Source: Streptomyces sp. NBC_01268
GTDB taxonomy: Bacteria; Actinomycetota; Actinomycetes; Streptomycetales; Streptomycetaceae
Direction: 5' to 3'
Length of the DNA: 64,000 bases
Assembly: GCF_036240795.1 (NCBI RefSeq)
Contig: NZ_CP108454.1
Location: 1,550,001 to 1,614,000 of the forward strand
Made by a program: the position numbers and the translations under genes. Below the pieces are notes generated by a model that saw only the letters and a list, made by a program, of their open reading frames with translations, searched no databases and had not been told where the DNA came from. Positions within the stretch are counted from its first letter, which is position 1. Each line of letters opens with the position of its first letter. Positions 8,623-18,399 of this stretch are shown here, piece after piece.

Positions 8623-9108
8623 TCAGCGCCAGGGTTCGCTGACCGTGCGCAGCGTGGTCGCGGTGGCGACGGCTGCGGTGACGGCCTCGTGGCCCTTGTC
8701 CTCGGTGGATCCCTCGAGGCCGGCCCGGTCCAGGGCCTGCTGCTCGTTGTCGACGGTCAGGACGCCGAATCCGACGGGTACGCCGGTGTCGATCGAGACC
8801 TGGGTGAGGCCGTGGGTGACGCCCTGGCACACGTACTCGAAGTGCGGCGTTCCGCCGCGGATGACGACGCCGAGTGCCACGATGGCATCGTAACCGCGAC
8901 CGGCGAGTACCTTCGCCACGACCGGGAGCTCGAAGCTGCCGGGGACGCGGAGCAGGGTGGGCTCCTCGATGCCGAGCTCGCTCAGGGCCCGCAGGGCGCC
9001 GTCGACGAGGCCGTCCATGATCTTCTCGTGCCACTGGGCCGCGATGACCGCGACCCGGAGGTCGCCGCAGTTCTTCACGCTGAGGACGGGTGCGCCCTTG
9101 CCGCTCAT
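8623..9108 (-). CDS. ribH: 6,7-dimethyl-8-ribityllumazine synthase
   Basis: 161 residues. RibH condenses 5-amino-6-ribitylamino-uracil with 3,4-dihydroxy-2-butanone 4-phosphate, the penultimate riboflavin step. Typical segments are [45 protein letters not shown] (with the conserved His) and [13 protein letters not shown]. It is the last rib gene of the operon, 36 bp after ribBA. Confidence 0.97.
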   Translation of the reverse strand: MSGKGAPVLSVKNCGDLRVAVIAAQWHEKIMDGLVDGALRALSELGIEEPTLLRVPGSFELPVVAKVLAGRGYDAIVALGVVIRGGTPHFEYVCQGVTHGLTQVSIDTGVPVGFGVLTVDNEQQALDRAGLEGSTEDKGHEAVTAAVATATTLRTVSEPWR

Positions 9109-9144
9109 GTTTCTCCTTGCCGAATGCCGGTCGTACGTGCGGGA

Positions 9145-10422
9145 TTACTGGTTGTCGCAGGTGGAGGCGGTGGAGCCGTCCAGCCAGGGCAGGTCGTGGC
9201 CCATGCGGTCGCGCTTGGTGCGCAGGTAGCGGAGGTTGTGCTCGCCGGCCTGGACCGGCATGGGCTCACGGCCCTCCACGGTGAGGCCGTGGCGGGTGAG
9301 GGCGTCGATCTTGTCGGGGTTGTTGGTCATCAGCCGCAGGCTGCGGACCCCGAGGTCGACGAGGATCTGCGCGCCGGCCGCGTAGTCGCGGGCGTCGGCG
9401 GGCAGCCCGAGCTCCAGGTTGGCGTCGAGGGTGTCGCGGCCGCGCTCCTGGAGCTCGTACGCGCGCAGCTTGGACAGCAGGCCGATGCCGCGCCCCTCGT
9501 GGCCGCGCAGGTAGACGACGACACCGCGGCCGGCCGCGGTGACCCGGTCCATGGAGGCCTGGAGCTGGGGGCCGCAGTCGCAGCGCAGGGAGTGGAAGAT
9601 GTCGCCGGTCAGGCACTCGGAGTGGACCCGGACCAGGACGTCCTCGCCGTCGCCGATCTCGCCGTGGACGAGGGCGACGTGCTCGACGCCGTCGACGATG
9701 GAGCGGTAGCCGTACGCGGTGAACTCGCCGTGCGCGGTGGGCAGCTGGACCTCGGCCTCGCGGCGGACGGTGGGTTCGGCGGAGCGGCGGTAGGCGATCA
9801 GGTCCTCGATGGAGATGATCGTCAGGCCGTGCTTGCGGGCGAAGGGGATCAGCTCGGGCAGCCGCAGCATGACCCCGTCCTCGCCGGCGATCTCGACGAT
9901 CGCGCCGGCCGGGCGGAGGCCGGCGAGGCGGGCGAGGTCGACGGCGGCCTCGGTGTGCCCGTTGCGGACCAGGACGCCGCCGGGCTTGGCGCGCAGCGGG
10001 AAGACGTGGCCGGGGCGGACGAAGTCGCCGGGCTGGTGCTCGCCGCTCGCGAGCATGCGCAGGGTGGTGGCGCGGTCGGCGGCGGAGATGCCGGTGGTGA
10101 CGCCGTGGGCGGCGCTCGCGTCCACGGAGACGGTGAAGGCCGTCTGCATGGACTCGGTGTTGTGGTCGACCATCTGCGGCAGCCGGAGGCGTTCCAGCTC
10201 CTCCCCCTCCATGGGGGCGCAGATCAGGCCGCGGCACTCGCTCATCATGAAGGCGACGACCTCGGGGGTGGCCTTCTCGGCGGCGATGACCAGGTCGCCC
10301 TCGTTCTCGCGGTCCGCGTCGTCCACGACGACGACGGGGCGGCCGGCCGCGATGTCGCGGATGGCCTGCTCGACGGGGTCGAGGGCGAGATCGGTGGCGT
10401 CCCAGAGAGGCAGCGCACTCAT
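9145..10422 (-). CDS. ribBA: Bifunctional 3,4-DHBP synthase / GTP cyclohydrolase II
   Basis: 425 residues. The N-terminal RibB domain (about 1-205; [30 protein letters not shown]) makes dihydroxybutanone phosphate from ribulose 5-phosphate. The C-terminal RibA domain (about 210-420) opens GTP and carries the zinc site [20 protein letters not shown] and [10 protein letters not shown]. The ATG at 10422 overlaps the ribM stop (ATGA), so translation is likely coupled. Supplies both riboflavin precursors. Confidence 0.96.
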   Translation of the reverse strand: MSALPLWDATDLALDPVEQAIRDIAAGRPVVVVDDADRENEGDLVIAAEKATPEVVAFMMSECRGLICAPMEGEELERLRLPQMVDHNTESMQTAFTVSVDASAAHGVTTGISAADRATTLRMLASGEHQPGDFVRPGHVFPLRAKPGGVLVRNGHTEAAVDLARLAGLRPAGAIVEIAGEDGVMLRLPELIPFARKHGLTIISIEDLIAYRRSAEPTVRREAEVQLPTAHGEFTAYGYRSIVDGVEHVALVHGEIGDGEDVLVRVHSECLTGDIFHSLRCDCGPQLQASMDRVTAAGRGVVVYLRGHEGRGIGLLSKLRAYELQERGRDTLDANLELGLPADARDYAAGAQILVDLGVRSLRLMTNNPDKIDALTRHGLTVEGREPMPVQAGEHNLRYLRTKRDRMGHDLPWLDGSTASTCDNQ

Positions 10423-11057
10423 GCGTGGGCTCCTTCCAGAGCGGGGGCCGTACGGGACCGGAGCCACCAGTCGCGCATGCCCCAGATGACGAGGGCGAAG
10501 TAGATGACGTAGACGAGGCCGGAGAAGGCGAGGCCGCTGTTGAAGGCGAGCGGGACGCCGACCAGGTCGACCAGGAGCCAGGCGAACCAGAACTCGACCA
10601 GACCGCGGGCCTGGGCGACCATCGCGACGAGGGTGCCGACGAAGATGTACGCGTCGGCCCACGGGCTCCAGGAGAGCGACGGGTAGAGGGTGAAGAGCCC
10701 GCCGACGGCGAGGGTGCCGACGGCCGCGCCGGCCAGGAGGACGCCGCGCTCCTTCCAGGTGGCGAAGCGGACGGCGATCGAGCCGTCCTGGGCCTGCCGG
10801 CGGCCGCGGCTCCACTGGCGCCAGCCCCAGACGGCCACGCCGATGACCAGGAGCTGCTTGCCGACGCCGCCGCTGAGGTGGGCGGAGGCGTAGGCGCCGA
10901 CGAGGATGACGCCGGAGAGCAGCTGCGCGGGCCAGGTGAGGACGGAGCGGCGCCAGCCGAGGGCCAGGGCGATGAGGCCGATCGTGTTGCCGATCATGTC
11001 GGACCACATGATGTGCTGGCCGAAGGCGCTGAACGCCTCGGAGTTGAGCCAGTTCAC
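10419..11057 (-). CDS. ribM: PnuC/RibM-family riboflavin transporter
   Basis: 212 residues with about seven hydrophobic segments and the PnuC-family signature of Trp-rich helices ([42 protein letters not shown]). In actinomycetes, PnuC relatives inside FMN-riboswitch operons (RibM of Streptomyces, PnuX of Corynebacterium) take up riboflavin, which fits this position between ribE and ribBA better than nicotinamide riboside transport. The GTG at 11057 overlaps the ribE stop by GTGA. Confidence 0.88.
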   Translation of the reverse strand: MNWLNSEAFSAFGQHIMWSDMIGNTIGLIALALGWRRSVLTWPAQLLSGVILVGAYASAHLSGGVGKQLLVIGVAVWGWRQWSRGRRQAQDGSIAVRFATWKERGVLLAGAAVGTLAVGGLFTLYPSLSWSPWADAYIFVGTLVAMVAQARGLVEFWFAWLLVDLVGVPLAFNSGLAFSGLVYVIYFALVIWGMRDWWLRSRTAPALEGAHA

Positions 11058-11662
11058 TTGACGTTCTCCTGAGCGTTCGGGCCGAGCAGGCGCTCGACGT
11101 ACTTGGCGATGACGTCGACCTCGAGGTTGACCGGGTCGCCGGGCTGCTTGATGCCGAGCGTGGTCAGGGCGAGGGTGGTGGGGATGAGGCTGATGGTGAA
11201 GTAGTCGGCGGCGGCGTCGACGACGGTGAGGCTGACGCCGTCGACCGTGATCGAGCCCTTCTCGACGACGTAGCGGGAGAGGTGGGCGGGCAGGCCGACC
11301 TTCACGAGCTCCCAGTGCTCCGACGGGGTGCGCTCCAGGACGGTGCCGGTGCCGTCCACGTGGCCCTGGACGATGTGGCCGCCGAGGCGGTCGCCGACGG
11401 CCATCGGGCGCTCCAGGTTGACCCGGGAGCCGATCTCCAGGGCGCCGAGCGAGGAACGCTTGAGCGTCTCGGCCATCACGTCGGCGGTGAACTCCCCGTC
11501 GCCGTGTTCGACGACCGTGAGGCAGACCCCGTTGACGGCGATGGAGTCGCCGTGTTTGGCGTCCTCCGTGACCAGGGGGCCGCGCAGCCGGAAGCGGGAG
11601 GCGTCCGGCAGCTGCTCGACGGCTACGACCTCGCCCAGCTCTTCGACGATTCCGGTGAACAC
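11054..11662 (-). CDS. ribE: Riboflavin synthase, alpha chain
   Basis: 202 residues. The enzyme dismutates two lumazines to riboflavin. Two tandem lumazine-binding repeats are visible: [11 protein letters not shown] with [12 protein letters not shown] (repeat 1), and [11 protein letters not shown] with [11 protein letters not shown] (repeat 2). The GTG at 11662 has AAGGGAG upstream and lies 2 bp after the ribD stop. Confidence 0.96.
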   Translation of the reverse strand: MFTGIVEELGEVVAVEQLPDASRFRLRGPLVTEDAKHGDSIAVNGVCLTVVEHGDGEFTADVMAETLKRSSLGALEIGSRVNLERPMAVGDRLGGHIVQGHVDGTGTVLERTPSEHWELVKVGLPAHLSRYVVEKGSITVDGVSLTVVDAAADYFTISLIPTTLALTTLGIKQPGDPVNLEVDVIAKYVERLLGPNAQENVK

Positions 11663-11664
11663 GG

Positions 11665-12756
11665 TCAGGCTCCCTTGATGGTGGTGGTGGGGACGGCGGT
11701 GACGCGGAGGTCGGATCCGATGCGCTCGGTCTCGGTGATGTCGAGCCGCAACGCTTCCGTGAGGGTGCTGATTCCGGCGTCGGCGAGGGCCGCGGGGCCC
11801 GCGCCGAGGAGGACCGGGGCGAGGTAGCCGACGACCTGGTCGACGGCGTCCGCGGCGACGAAGGAGCCCGCGAGGGTGGGGCCGCCTTCGAGGAGGACGG
11901 AGCGGACGCCCCGCGCGTACAGGTGGGTGAGCAGGTCGTGGACGCCGATCCGGCCGTCGTGCAGGGGCAGCCGGAGCAGTTCGACGCCGGGCAGGTGCCG
12001 GGTGTCGGCGTCCTCGCCCACGACGAGGAGGGTGGGTGCGGCGGCGTCGAGGACGCGGGCGGTCGGCGGGACCGTGGCGCGGGTGTCGAGCGCGACGCGC
12101 AGGGGCTGGGTGACGTCGTCGATGCCGCGGACGGCGAGGTGCGGGTCGTCGGTGCGGAGCGTGCCCCCGCCGACGACGACGGCGTCGGACTCGGCGCGCA
12201 GCCGGTGGACGTCGGCGCGGGAGTCGGCGGAGCTGATCCAGCGGGAGGTGCCGTCGGCGGCGGCGGTGCGGCCGTCGAGGGTGGCGGCGTACTTCCAGCG
12301 GACGAAGGGGCGGCCGCGGCGGACGGAGGTGAGCCAGGCGATGTTGCCGGCCTCGGCCTCGGCCTCCAGGAGGCCCTGCACGACCTCGACGCCGGCCGCG
12401 CGCAGGGTGTCGGCGCCGCCGGTGGCCTGCGGGTTCGGGTCGCCGACCGCGTATGCGACCCGGCTGATCCCGGCCTCGACGAGGGCCTGGGCGCAGGGGC
12501 CGGTGCGACCGGTGTGGTTGCAGGGTTCGAGGGTGACGTACGCGGTGCCGCCGCGGGCCAGGACGCCGGCCTCGCGCAGGGCGTGGATCTCGGCGTGCGG
12601 GCCGCCGGCGCGCTGGTGGTAGCCGGTGCCGACCGGGTGGCCGGAGGCGTCGGTGATGACGCAGCCGACGACGGGGTTGGGGCTGGTGGAGCCGAGTCCG
12701 CGGGCGGCGAGCGCGATGGCGCTCCGCATGGCGGTGATGTCGGCGGGCGTGGCCAC
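11665..12756 (-). CDS. ribD: Bifunctional pyrimidine deaminase/reductase
   Basis: 363 residues from the GTG at 12756, chosen because AGGAGG-like purines precede it and the deaminase domain begins at once. The deaminase domain (about 5-145) has the zinc motifs HAEIHAL and PCNHTGRTGPC; the reductase domain (about 150-363) has RWKYAATLDGRTA and VLLEGGPTLAGSF. It catalyses the second and third riboflavin steps. An in-frame ATG at 12900, close to the riboswitch, would add 48 poorly conserved-looking residues and is considered less likely. First gene behind the FMN riboswitch. Confidence 0.94.
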   Translation of the reverse strand: MATPADITAMRSAIALAARGLGSTSPNPVVGCVITDASGHPVGTGYHQRAGGPHAEIHALREAGVLARGGTAYVTLEPCNHTGRTGPCAQALVEAGISRVAYAVGDPNPQATGGADTLRAAGVEVVQGLLEAEAEAGNIAWLTSVRRGRPFVRWKYAATLDGRTAAADGTSRWISSADSRADVHRLRAESDAVVVGGGTLRTDDPHLAVRGIDDVTQPLRVALDTRATVPPTARVLDAAAPTLLVVGEDADTRHLPGVELLRLPLHDGRIGVHDLLTHLYARGVRSVLLEGGPTLAGSFVAADAVDQVVGYLAPVLLGAGPAALADAGISTLTEALRLDITETERIGSDLRVTAVPTTTIKGA

Positions 12757-12934
12757 CGGGTCCTCCTGCCTCTTCGGGCACGGACTCCGGGGCCTGTCGA
12801 TGACGACAGAGAGCGGGTACGACGTCTCACGCAGGGTGCGCCGAGGCCGGAGGTCCCCTGGGGACGCCGCATCGATGCCGATACGGCGGCCAGCGGACAT
12901 ACGGCCGGCACACCCCTGGTAGGGGTCGCCCGCC
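12757..12934 (-). promoter_or_regulatory. Leader between FMN riboswitch and ribD
   Basis: A 178-nt leader separates the aptamer from the ribD start. It contains a small hairpin (acccc paired with ggggt around 12912-12926) right after the aptamer, and the ribD ribosome-binding site. No strong intrinsic terminator with U-tract is evident, so translational or Rho-dependent control downstream of the switch is plausible. Confidence 0.45.
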
Positions 12935-13061
12935 GCGCACTGCCTCCCATCCGGACTTTCACCGTCGGTCCAGGAATCTCACCTGGTCAACCGGCCGCTG
13001 GCTTGCGGACGGGTCGCGGACTATACCGCCGGTTCGGAATTACACCGACCCCGGAGTGCGC
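12935..13061 (-). promoter_or_regulatory. FMN riboswitch (RFN element)
   Basis: Read on the minus strand, the conserved RFN elements occur in order: GGGGTCGGTGTAATTCCGAA, CCGGCGGTATAGTCCGCGAC, the variable arm, then GACCAGGTGAGATTCCTGGA, CCGACGGTGAAAGTCCGGAT and GGGAGGCA. The closing stem P1 pairs GCGCACT (13061-13055) with AGTGCGC (12941-12935). FMN binding would lower expression of the whole ribD-ribE-ribM-ribBA-ribH operon. Confidence 0.95.
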
Positions 13062-13167
13062 TGCTGCTGATACAGGGCCAGTGTGCCACGGCCGGTAACC
13101 GGCCAAACGGGTGAGGCCCTGTGGGCTGGCTCACAGCCCGCGCTCACCCTCCCATGGATTCCTTCGT

Positions 13168-13209
13168 TGGTCCAGACCTATTGACGCACTGGTCTAGTCC
13201 TCTTAATCT
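13168..13209 (+). promoter_or_regulatory. Chitinase promoter with two operator-like repeats
   Basis: TTGACG (13181-13186) and TAATCT (13204-13209) are 17 bp apart. Two 12-bp direct repeats overlap them: tggtccagacct (13168-13179), just upstream of -35, and tggtctagtcct (13190-13201), in the spacer. This is the known arrangement of streptomycete chitinase promoters (direct repeats for chitin induction and glucose repression), and the second repeat with flanks resembles a DasR site. Confidence 0.8.
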
Positions 13210-13318
13210 CCGTGTCACCTCCGAGGTGCGGCCCACCGGTGGTGCGCACTCCACGGGCCCAACACGAGCCACCCCCTTGTTCGTTGTGTTCTGCCGACCT
13301 CCCTTGGAGGAACCGAAC

Positions 13319-15697
13319 GTGCTGTCCCCCACGAAGAGAGCGAGCCTGCTCGCCTCCGGCGCCGCCGTCGCCGGGCTGCTGATCAGCTCTCTCGCCTCCG
13401 GCGGCGTCTCGTACGCGGCCGACAACGAGTCCTGTCGCCCCGACGGGCTCTACAAGACGCCCGGCGTCGACGTCCCGTACTGCTCGGTCTACGACACCGA
13501 GGGCCGCGAGAAGATGGGCGCGGACCACCAGCGCCGCGTCATCGGCTACTTCACCGGCTGGCGCGACGGCAAGAACGGTCAGCCCGCCTACCTGGCCAAG
13601 GACATCCCGTGGGAGAAGATCACCCACATCAACTACGCCTTCGGCCACATCGGCGCGGACAACAAGCTCTCCGTCGGCACGGACGGTCCGAACAACGCCG
13701 CCACCGGGATGACCTGGCCCGGTGTCGCAGGCGCCGAGATGGACCCCGCGTACGCCTACAAGGGCCACTTCAACCTGCTCAACAAGTTCAAGAAGCAGCA
13801 CCCGAACGTGAAGACCCTGATCTCGGTCGGCGGCTGGGCCGAGACCGGCGGCTACTTCGCGGACAACGGTGACCGGGTCAACTCCGGCGGCTTCTACTCG
13901 ATGGCCACCAACGCCGACGGTTCGGTCAACCAGGCCGGGATCGACACCTTCGCCGCGTCCTCCGTCGACTTCATCCGCACGTACGGCTTCAACGGCGTCG
14001 ACATCGACTACGAGTACCCGACGACCATGAAGGACGCCGGAAACCCGCTCGACTGGCAGCTCGCCAACGCGCGCCGCGCCGGCCTCGTGCAGGGCTACGC
14101 GGCCCTCATGAAGTCGCTGCGCGAGAAGCTGGACGTGGCGGGCGCCGCCGACGGCAAGCACTACCTGCTGACCGTCGCCGCCCCCTCCTCCGGGTACCTG
14201 CTGCGGGGCATGGAGACCTTCCAGATGCAGAAGTATCTGGACTACGTCAACATCATGTCCTACGACCTGCACGGCGCCTGGAACGAGTACGTCGGGCCCA
14301 ACGCCTCCCTCTTCGACGACGGCAAGGACGGCGAGCTCGCCGCCGCCAACGTCTACGGCTCGGCGCAGTACGGCAACATCGGGTACCTCAACACCGACTG
14401 GGCGTACCACTACTTCCGCGGCTCGATGCCGGCCGGCCGGATCAACATCGGCCTGCCCTACTACACCCGCGGCCACAAGAACGTGCAGGGCGGCACCGAC
14501 GGCCTGTGGGGCAAGGCCTCCGCGACCACCTGCCCCGCCGGAGCCGGTCTGACCAAGTGCGGTGACGGCGCCACCGGCATCGACAACCTCTGGCACGACA
14601 AGGACACCAACGGCGTCGAGTCGCCCGCCGGCTCCAACCCGATGTGGCACGCCAAGAACCTCGAGAAGGGGATCGTCGGCGACTACGTCACCCAGTACGG
14701 CTTCCCGGCGAACACCACCCTGACCGGCACCTACGCCCGCAAGTACGACTCGACCCTGGTCGCGCCGTGGCTGTGGAACGCGCAGAAGAAGGTCTTCCTC
14801 TCCACCGAGGACGAGCAGTCGGTGGCCGCCAAGGCGGACTACGTGGTCAGCAAGGGCATCGGCGGCACGATGGTCTGGGAGATGGCCGGCGACTACGCCT
14901 GGAACGCCGCCAAGGGCCAGTACGAGATGGGCTCCACGCTCACCTCGCTGATGTACGACAAGTTCAAGGCCGCCACCCCGTACGGCGCGAAGAAGTCCAA
15001 CGCGACCCTGCCGACGCAGGCCGTGAAGATCGACGCGCAGTTCACCGAGTTCAAGCTGGGTGACTCCAACTACCCGATCACCCCGAAGATCAAGATCACC
15101 AACAACACGGCGACCACCCTCCCGGGCGGCACGGAGTTCCAGTTCGACTACGGGACCTCGGCCCCGGCCAACGCCTCCGACCAGTCCGGCTTCGGCACCA
15201 AGGTGATCAGCAGCGACCACACGGGCAGCAACGTGGGCGGCCTGAAGGGCGACTTCCACCGGGTCTCCCTGAAGCTGCCGGCCTGGCAGTCGCTCGCCCC
15301 CGGCGCGACCGTGGACCTGGCGTTCAACTACTACCTGCCGGTCTCCACGCCGTCGAACTGGACGGTCACCATCAACGGCACCGCGTACGCCCTCGCCGGC
15401 GACCTGGCGCGCGGCACGACCGTGGTGGAGCCGGGCGCGACCACGCCGCCCACCACTCCCCCGACCACGCCGCCCACGACCCCGCCGACGACTCCCCCGA
15501 CCACCCCGCCCACCACGCCGCCGACGACGCCGCCCACGGGCTGCACCGCCCCGGCGTACGTGGCCGGCACGGTCTACAACTCGGGCAGCCTCGTCTCCCA
15601 CAAGGGCCACAGCTGGAAGGCCCAGTGGTGGACGCAGAACGAGGAGCCGGGCACGACCGGCGACTGGGGCGTCTGGAAGGACCAGGGCGCCTGCTAG
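13319..15697 (+). CDS. Secreted GH18 chitinase with ChiC-like domain, PT linker and chitin-binding module
   Basis: 792 residues from the GTG at 13319, with ggagg 8 bp upstream. A signal peptide (about 1-37) is followed by a GH18 domain (about 70-550) with the catalytic DxDxE motif in [11 protein letters not shown] (D228, D230, E232 as proton donor). A beta domain (about 560-700) resembles ChiC, then a (PT)n linker (about 710-740), then a C-terminal CBM5/12-like module with aromatic residues ([14 protein letters not shown]). It hydrolyses extracellular chitin; the promoter repeats fit GlcNAc-responsive control. Confidence 0.95.
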   Translation: MLSPTKRASLLASGAAVAGLLISSLASGGVSYAADNESCRPDGLYKTPGVDVPYCSVYDTEGREKMGADHQRRVIGYFTGWRDGKNGQPAYLAKDIPWEKITHINYAFGHIGADNKLSVGTDGPNNAATGMTWPGVAGAEMDPAYAYKGHFNLLNKFKKQHPNVKTLISVGGWAETGGYFADNGDRVNSGGFYSMATNADGSVNQAGIDTFAASSVDFIRTYGFNGVDIDYEYPTTMKDAGNPLDWQLANARRAGLVQGYAALMKSLREKLDVAGAADGKHYLLTVAAPSSGYLLRGMETFQMQKYLDYVNIMSYDLHGAWNEYVGPNASLFDDGKDGELAAANVYGSAQYGNIGYLNTDWAYHYFRGSMPAGRINIGLPYYTRGHKNVQGGTDGLWGKASATTCPAGAGLTKCGDGATGIDNLWHDKDTNGVESPAGSNPMWHAKNLEKGIVGDYVTQYGFPANTTLTGTYARKYDSTLVAPWLWNAQKKVFLSTEDEQSVAAKADYVVSKGIGGTMVWEMAGDYAWNAAKGQYEMGSTLTSLMYDKFKAATPYGAKKSNATLPTQAVKIDAQFTEFKLGDSNYPITPKIKITNNTATTLPGGTEFQFDYGTSAPANASDQSGFGTKVISSDHTGSNVGGLKGDFHRVSLKLPAWQSLAPGATVDLAFNYYLPVSTPSNWTVTINGTAYALAGDLARGTTVVEPGATTPPTTPPTTPPTTPPTTPPTTPPTTPPTTPPTGCTAPAYVAGTVYNSGSLVSHKGHSWKAQWWTQNEEPGTTGDWGVWKDQGAC

Positions 15698-15717
15698 TCC
15701 GCACCACCTGAGAAACC

Positions 15718-15795
15718 CCCGGCGGCGGTCTCACGGCCCTTGCCGCCGCCGGGCCTCCCACCGCGCCGCGTCCCCCTGTCCGGGGCGCGGCGCGG
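15718..15795. terminator. Two hairpins between chitinase and ROK gene
   Basis: Stem 1 pairs cccggcggcgg (15718-15728) with ccgccgccggg (15743-15753). Stem 2 pairs 15761-15775 with 15782-15795, with one bulged T. They lie between convergent genes; stem 1 suits the chitinase and stem 2 the ROK gene. Confidence 0.65.
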
Positions 15796-15861
15796 GCGCG
15801 TTGCACGGCCCGGGCGGCCACGGGGGGCCGGGGCGGGCTGCGGCGGCCCCGGCCGGGCGGG

Positions 15862-16989
15862 TCACGGGAAGAGCGCGTCCTGCGCCGCGTCACGGGCCGT
15901 GAGCAGCGCCCCGCGCAGGATGCCCGCGTCGCCCAGGGTGGTGGCGCGCACCTCGGTGCGCAGCGGCGAGAGGGTGGCGAGCCGGGCCTCGACGCGGGCG
16001 GCGAGGGCGGGGCCGCCGCGGTGGCCGGTCTCGCCGCCGAGCACGACGCAGCCGGGGTCGAGAACGGCGGCGACCGAGGCGGCGCCGATGGCGAGCCGGG
16101 CGGCGAGGGCGTCGAGGAAGCGCCCGTCGCCGGATTCGAGCGCGGTGGCGGGGTCGAGCCCGTACGAGACGGCGAGGGCGTCGACCGCCGCGGCGCAGGC
16201 CAGTTCGTCGAAGCCGCCGTCGCAGCCGTGGGCGGAGGGCAGCCCGCTGGTGCCGGGCACCGGCAGGAAGCCGATCTCGCCCGCTCCGCCGGAGGCCCCA
16301 CGGCGCAGCCGGCCGTCCAGGACGACGGCTGCGCCGATGCCCTGGCCGAGCCAGAGCAGCACGAAGGTGTCGTGGGCCGCGCGGGCGGCGCCCTCGCGCA
16401 GTTCGGCGACGGCGGCCAGGTTGACCTCGTTCTCCACCAGGACGGCGGCGGGCAGCCGCCGCTGGAGGACGGAGACGAGCCGCCGGTGCCAGGCGGGCAG
16501 CTTCGCGGTGTCCCGCAGCTCCCGGGTGGCCGGGTCGATGAGCCCGGGGGCGCCGACGGCGACGCTGTGCAGCCGGCTGGCGCCCGCCTCCCGGGCGGTG
16601 CGTTCGAGGAGCGCGACCGCCTGGTCGACGGCGGGTTCCGGCGCGGTGCCGTCGCCGATGGGGACGGTGGCCTCGGCGAGGGTGGCGCCGAGCAGGTCGG
16701 AGACGACCACGGAGACCGATCGGGTGCGCACGTCGAGCGCGGCGAGGTGGGCGCGGTCGGCGACGATTCCGTACAGCTTGGCGTTGGGGCCGCGGCGTTC
16801 GGCGCCGGCCTCGCCGACGACGTGGACGAGTCCGGAGCCCCTGAGCCGTTCGACGAGGTCGGCGACGGTGGGCCGGGAGAGTCCGGTGAGCGTCTTGAGC
16901 TGGGTCGCCGTCAACGGGCCCTCGTCCTGGAGCAGGCGCAGGGCGAGCCGGTCGTTGATGGCCCGGGCGGTGCTCGGGGATGCGGCCAT
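15862..16989 (-). CDS. ROK-family transcriptional regulator
   Basis: 375 residues. An N-terminal winged HTH (about 10-70; LTATQLKTLTGLSRPTVADL) is fused to a ROK sugar-kinase-like domain (about 80-370). The ROK domain has GQGIGAAVVLDGRLRRGASG and the zinc-motif region GCDGGFDELACAAA, where the classical CxCGxxGCxE pattern is degenerate. Such proteins are sugar-responsive repressors. It is divergent from the MFS gene across an inverted repeat, so it probably controls that transporter and itself. Confidence 0.88.
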   Translation of the reverse strand: MAASPSTARAINDRLALRLLQDEGPLTATQLKTLTGLSRPTVADLVERLRGSGLVHVVGEAGAERRGPNAKLYGIVADRAHLAALDVRTRSVSVVVSDLLGATLAEATVPIGDGTAPEPAVDQAVALLERTAREAGASRLHSVAVGAPGLIDPATRELRDTAKLPAWHRRLVSVLQRRLPAAVLVENEVNLAAVAELREGAARAAHDTFVLLWLGQGIGAAVVLDGRLRRGASGGAGEIGFLPVPGTSGLPSAHGCDGGFDELACAAAVDALAVSYGLDPATALESGDGRFLDALAARLAIGAASVAAVLDPGCVVLGGETGHRGGPALAARVEARLATLSPLRTEVRATTLGDAGILRGALLTARDAAQDALFP

Positions 16990-17040
16990 GCGGTGATCCT
17001 CTCAGACGGTCCGGCAGCGCCTTCCGCCCGCCCCACTATT

Positions 17041-17061
17041 TATCAGGGAGGGTTCCTGATA
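17041..17061. promoter_or_regulatory. Inverted-repeat operator between ROK and MFS genes
   Basis: Perfect 7-bp arms tatcagg (17041-17047) and cctgata (17055-17061) with a 7-bp spacer lie in the 117-bp divergent region. An AT-rich sequence (tatttatc, tagtttac) flanks both arms and would overlap both promoters. Assigning it to the ROK protein is inference from position. Confidence 0.55.
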
Positions 17062-17106
17062 GTTTACGCGGCCAACAGCACACACCGGCTCCGGGGAGGG
17101 CATCAC

Positions 17107-18321
17107 ATGGCGGACGGAACCGTCTTCACCACCCAGCGGCTACGACGGGCCCGCTTCGCCGTCGCCGCCGTCTTCTGCGTCCACGGCGCGGTCACGGGCA
17201 GCTTCGCGACCCGGATCCCCTGGATCCAGGAGCACGCCGGGGTCAGCGCGGGCCAGCTCGGCCTGGCCCTCGCCTTCCCCGCGATCGGCGCCTCCCTGGC
17301 GATGCCGCTGGCCGGGGCCGTCAGCCACCGCTTCGGCGCCCGCACCGCGCTGCGCGGCCTGCTCGCGCTGTGGACGCTCGCGCTGACCCTGCCCTCGCTG
17401 GCGCCGAACGTGTACGGCCTGTGCGCGGTGCTCTTCCTCTACGGCGCCACCGCCGGGATGTCCGACGTGGCGATGAACGCCCTCGGCGTCGAGGTCGAGA
17501 ACCGGCTCGGCCGCTCGATCATGTCCAGCCTGCACGGGATGTGGAGCGTGGGCGCCCTGCTCGGCTCCGCGGCCGGCACCCTCGCCGCCCACCTCGGCGT
17601 CGACGCCCGGGTGCACCACCTGACCGCCGCCCTGGTCCTCACCGCCCTCGGCCTGGTCTTCTGCCAGGGCGTCCTCGACCTGCGCAGCACCCCCGACGAG
17701 GAGCCGCCGCCGCGCTTCGCGCTGCCCCCGAAGTCCGCCCTGGTGATCGGCGCGATCGGCTTCTGCGCGGTCTTCGCGGAGGGCGCGAGCCTGGACTGGT
17801 CCGCCGTCTACCTCAAGGACGAGCTGGGCACCTCGGCCGGGCTCGCGGCCGCCTCGACCACCGCCTTCGCGCTGACCATGGCCGTCGCGCGGCTGGCCGG
17901 CGACCGGGTCGTGGACCGTTTCGGCGCGGAGCGCACGGTGCGGGTCGGCGGGCTCGCGGCCACGGCCGGCGGGGTGCTCGTGGTGTTCGCCCCGCACGCG
18001 GCCCTGGCGATGGCCGGATTCGGACTGATCGGGCTCGGGGTGGCCGTCGTCGTCCCGCTCGCCTTCGCCGCCGCCGGGCGCAGCGGCCCGAACCCGAGCC
18101 AGGCCATCGCGGGCGTCGCCACCATCACGTACACCTCGGGGCTCATCGCCCCCTCGGCGATCGGCGGCATCGCGAACGCGACCTCCCTGGTCGTCTCGTT
18201 CGGCCTGGTCACGCTGCTCTCCTTCGGCCTGGTGCTCGGCGCGGGCGTGCTGCGCAACCGGGCCCGGGCCACCGCGGGGGCGGCCGGGACGGGTGCGGAC
18301 TTCCGGGAAGGGGTCCACTGA
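17107..18321 (+). CDS. MFS transporter (YbjJ-like)
   Basis: 404 residues with about 12 hydrophobic segments. The N-terminal half has HGAVTGSFATRIPWIQEHAG and SHRFGARTALRG (MFS motif A-like loop), and the pattern SSLHGMWSVGALLG is typical of the YbjJ-like MFS subfamily. Substrate unknown; the divergent ROK regulator suggests a sugar or sugar derivative. The ATG at 17107 follows ggggaggg. Confidence 0.85.
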   Translation: MADGTVFTTQRLRRARFAVAAVFCVHGAVTGSFATRIPWIQEHAGVSAGQLGLALAFPAIGASLAMPLAGAVSHRFGARTALRGLLALWTLALTLPSLAPNVYGLCAVLFLYGATAGMSDVAMNALGVEVENRLGRSIMSSLHGMWSVGALLGSAAGTLAAHLGVDARVHHLTAALVLTALGLVFCQGVLDLRSTPDEEPPPRFALPPKSALVIGAIGFCAVFAEGASLDWSAVYLKDELGTSAGLAAASTTAFALTMAVARLAGDRVVDRFGAERTVRVGGLAATAGGVLVVFAPHAALAMAGFGLIGLGVAVVVPLAFAAAGRSGPNPSQAIAGVATITYTSGLIAPSAIGGIANATSLVVSFGLVTLLSFGLVLGAGVLRNRARATAGAAGTGADFREGVH

Positions 18322-18399
18322 CCGGCGGCGCATTACCATGTGGCTGATCTTTTTCGGCCATGACCCGGCCATCGGAACCCGGAGAACTGGAGCGACCAC

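Noticed and set aside
10419..11057. Nicotinamide riboside transporter PnuC
   Set aside because: The family is right, but the place inside an FMN-riboswitch operon between ribE and ribBA points to the riboflavin-transporting RibM/PnuX branch.
10419..12962. 847-codon frame through ribM, ribE and ribD
   Set aside because: It only contains the ribM frame at its 3' end; the rest is out of frame with ribE and ribD, both well supported.
13178..15610. 810-codon open frame antisense to the chitinase
   Set aside because: A shadow of GC-biased third positions; the sense frame has clear GH18 motifs and a signal peptide.
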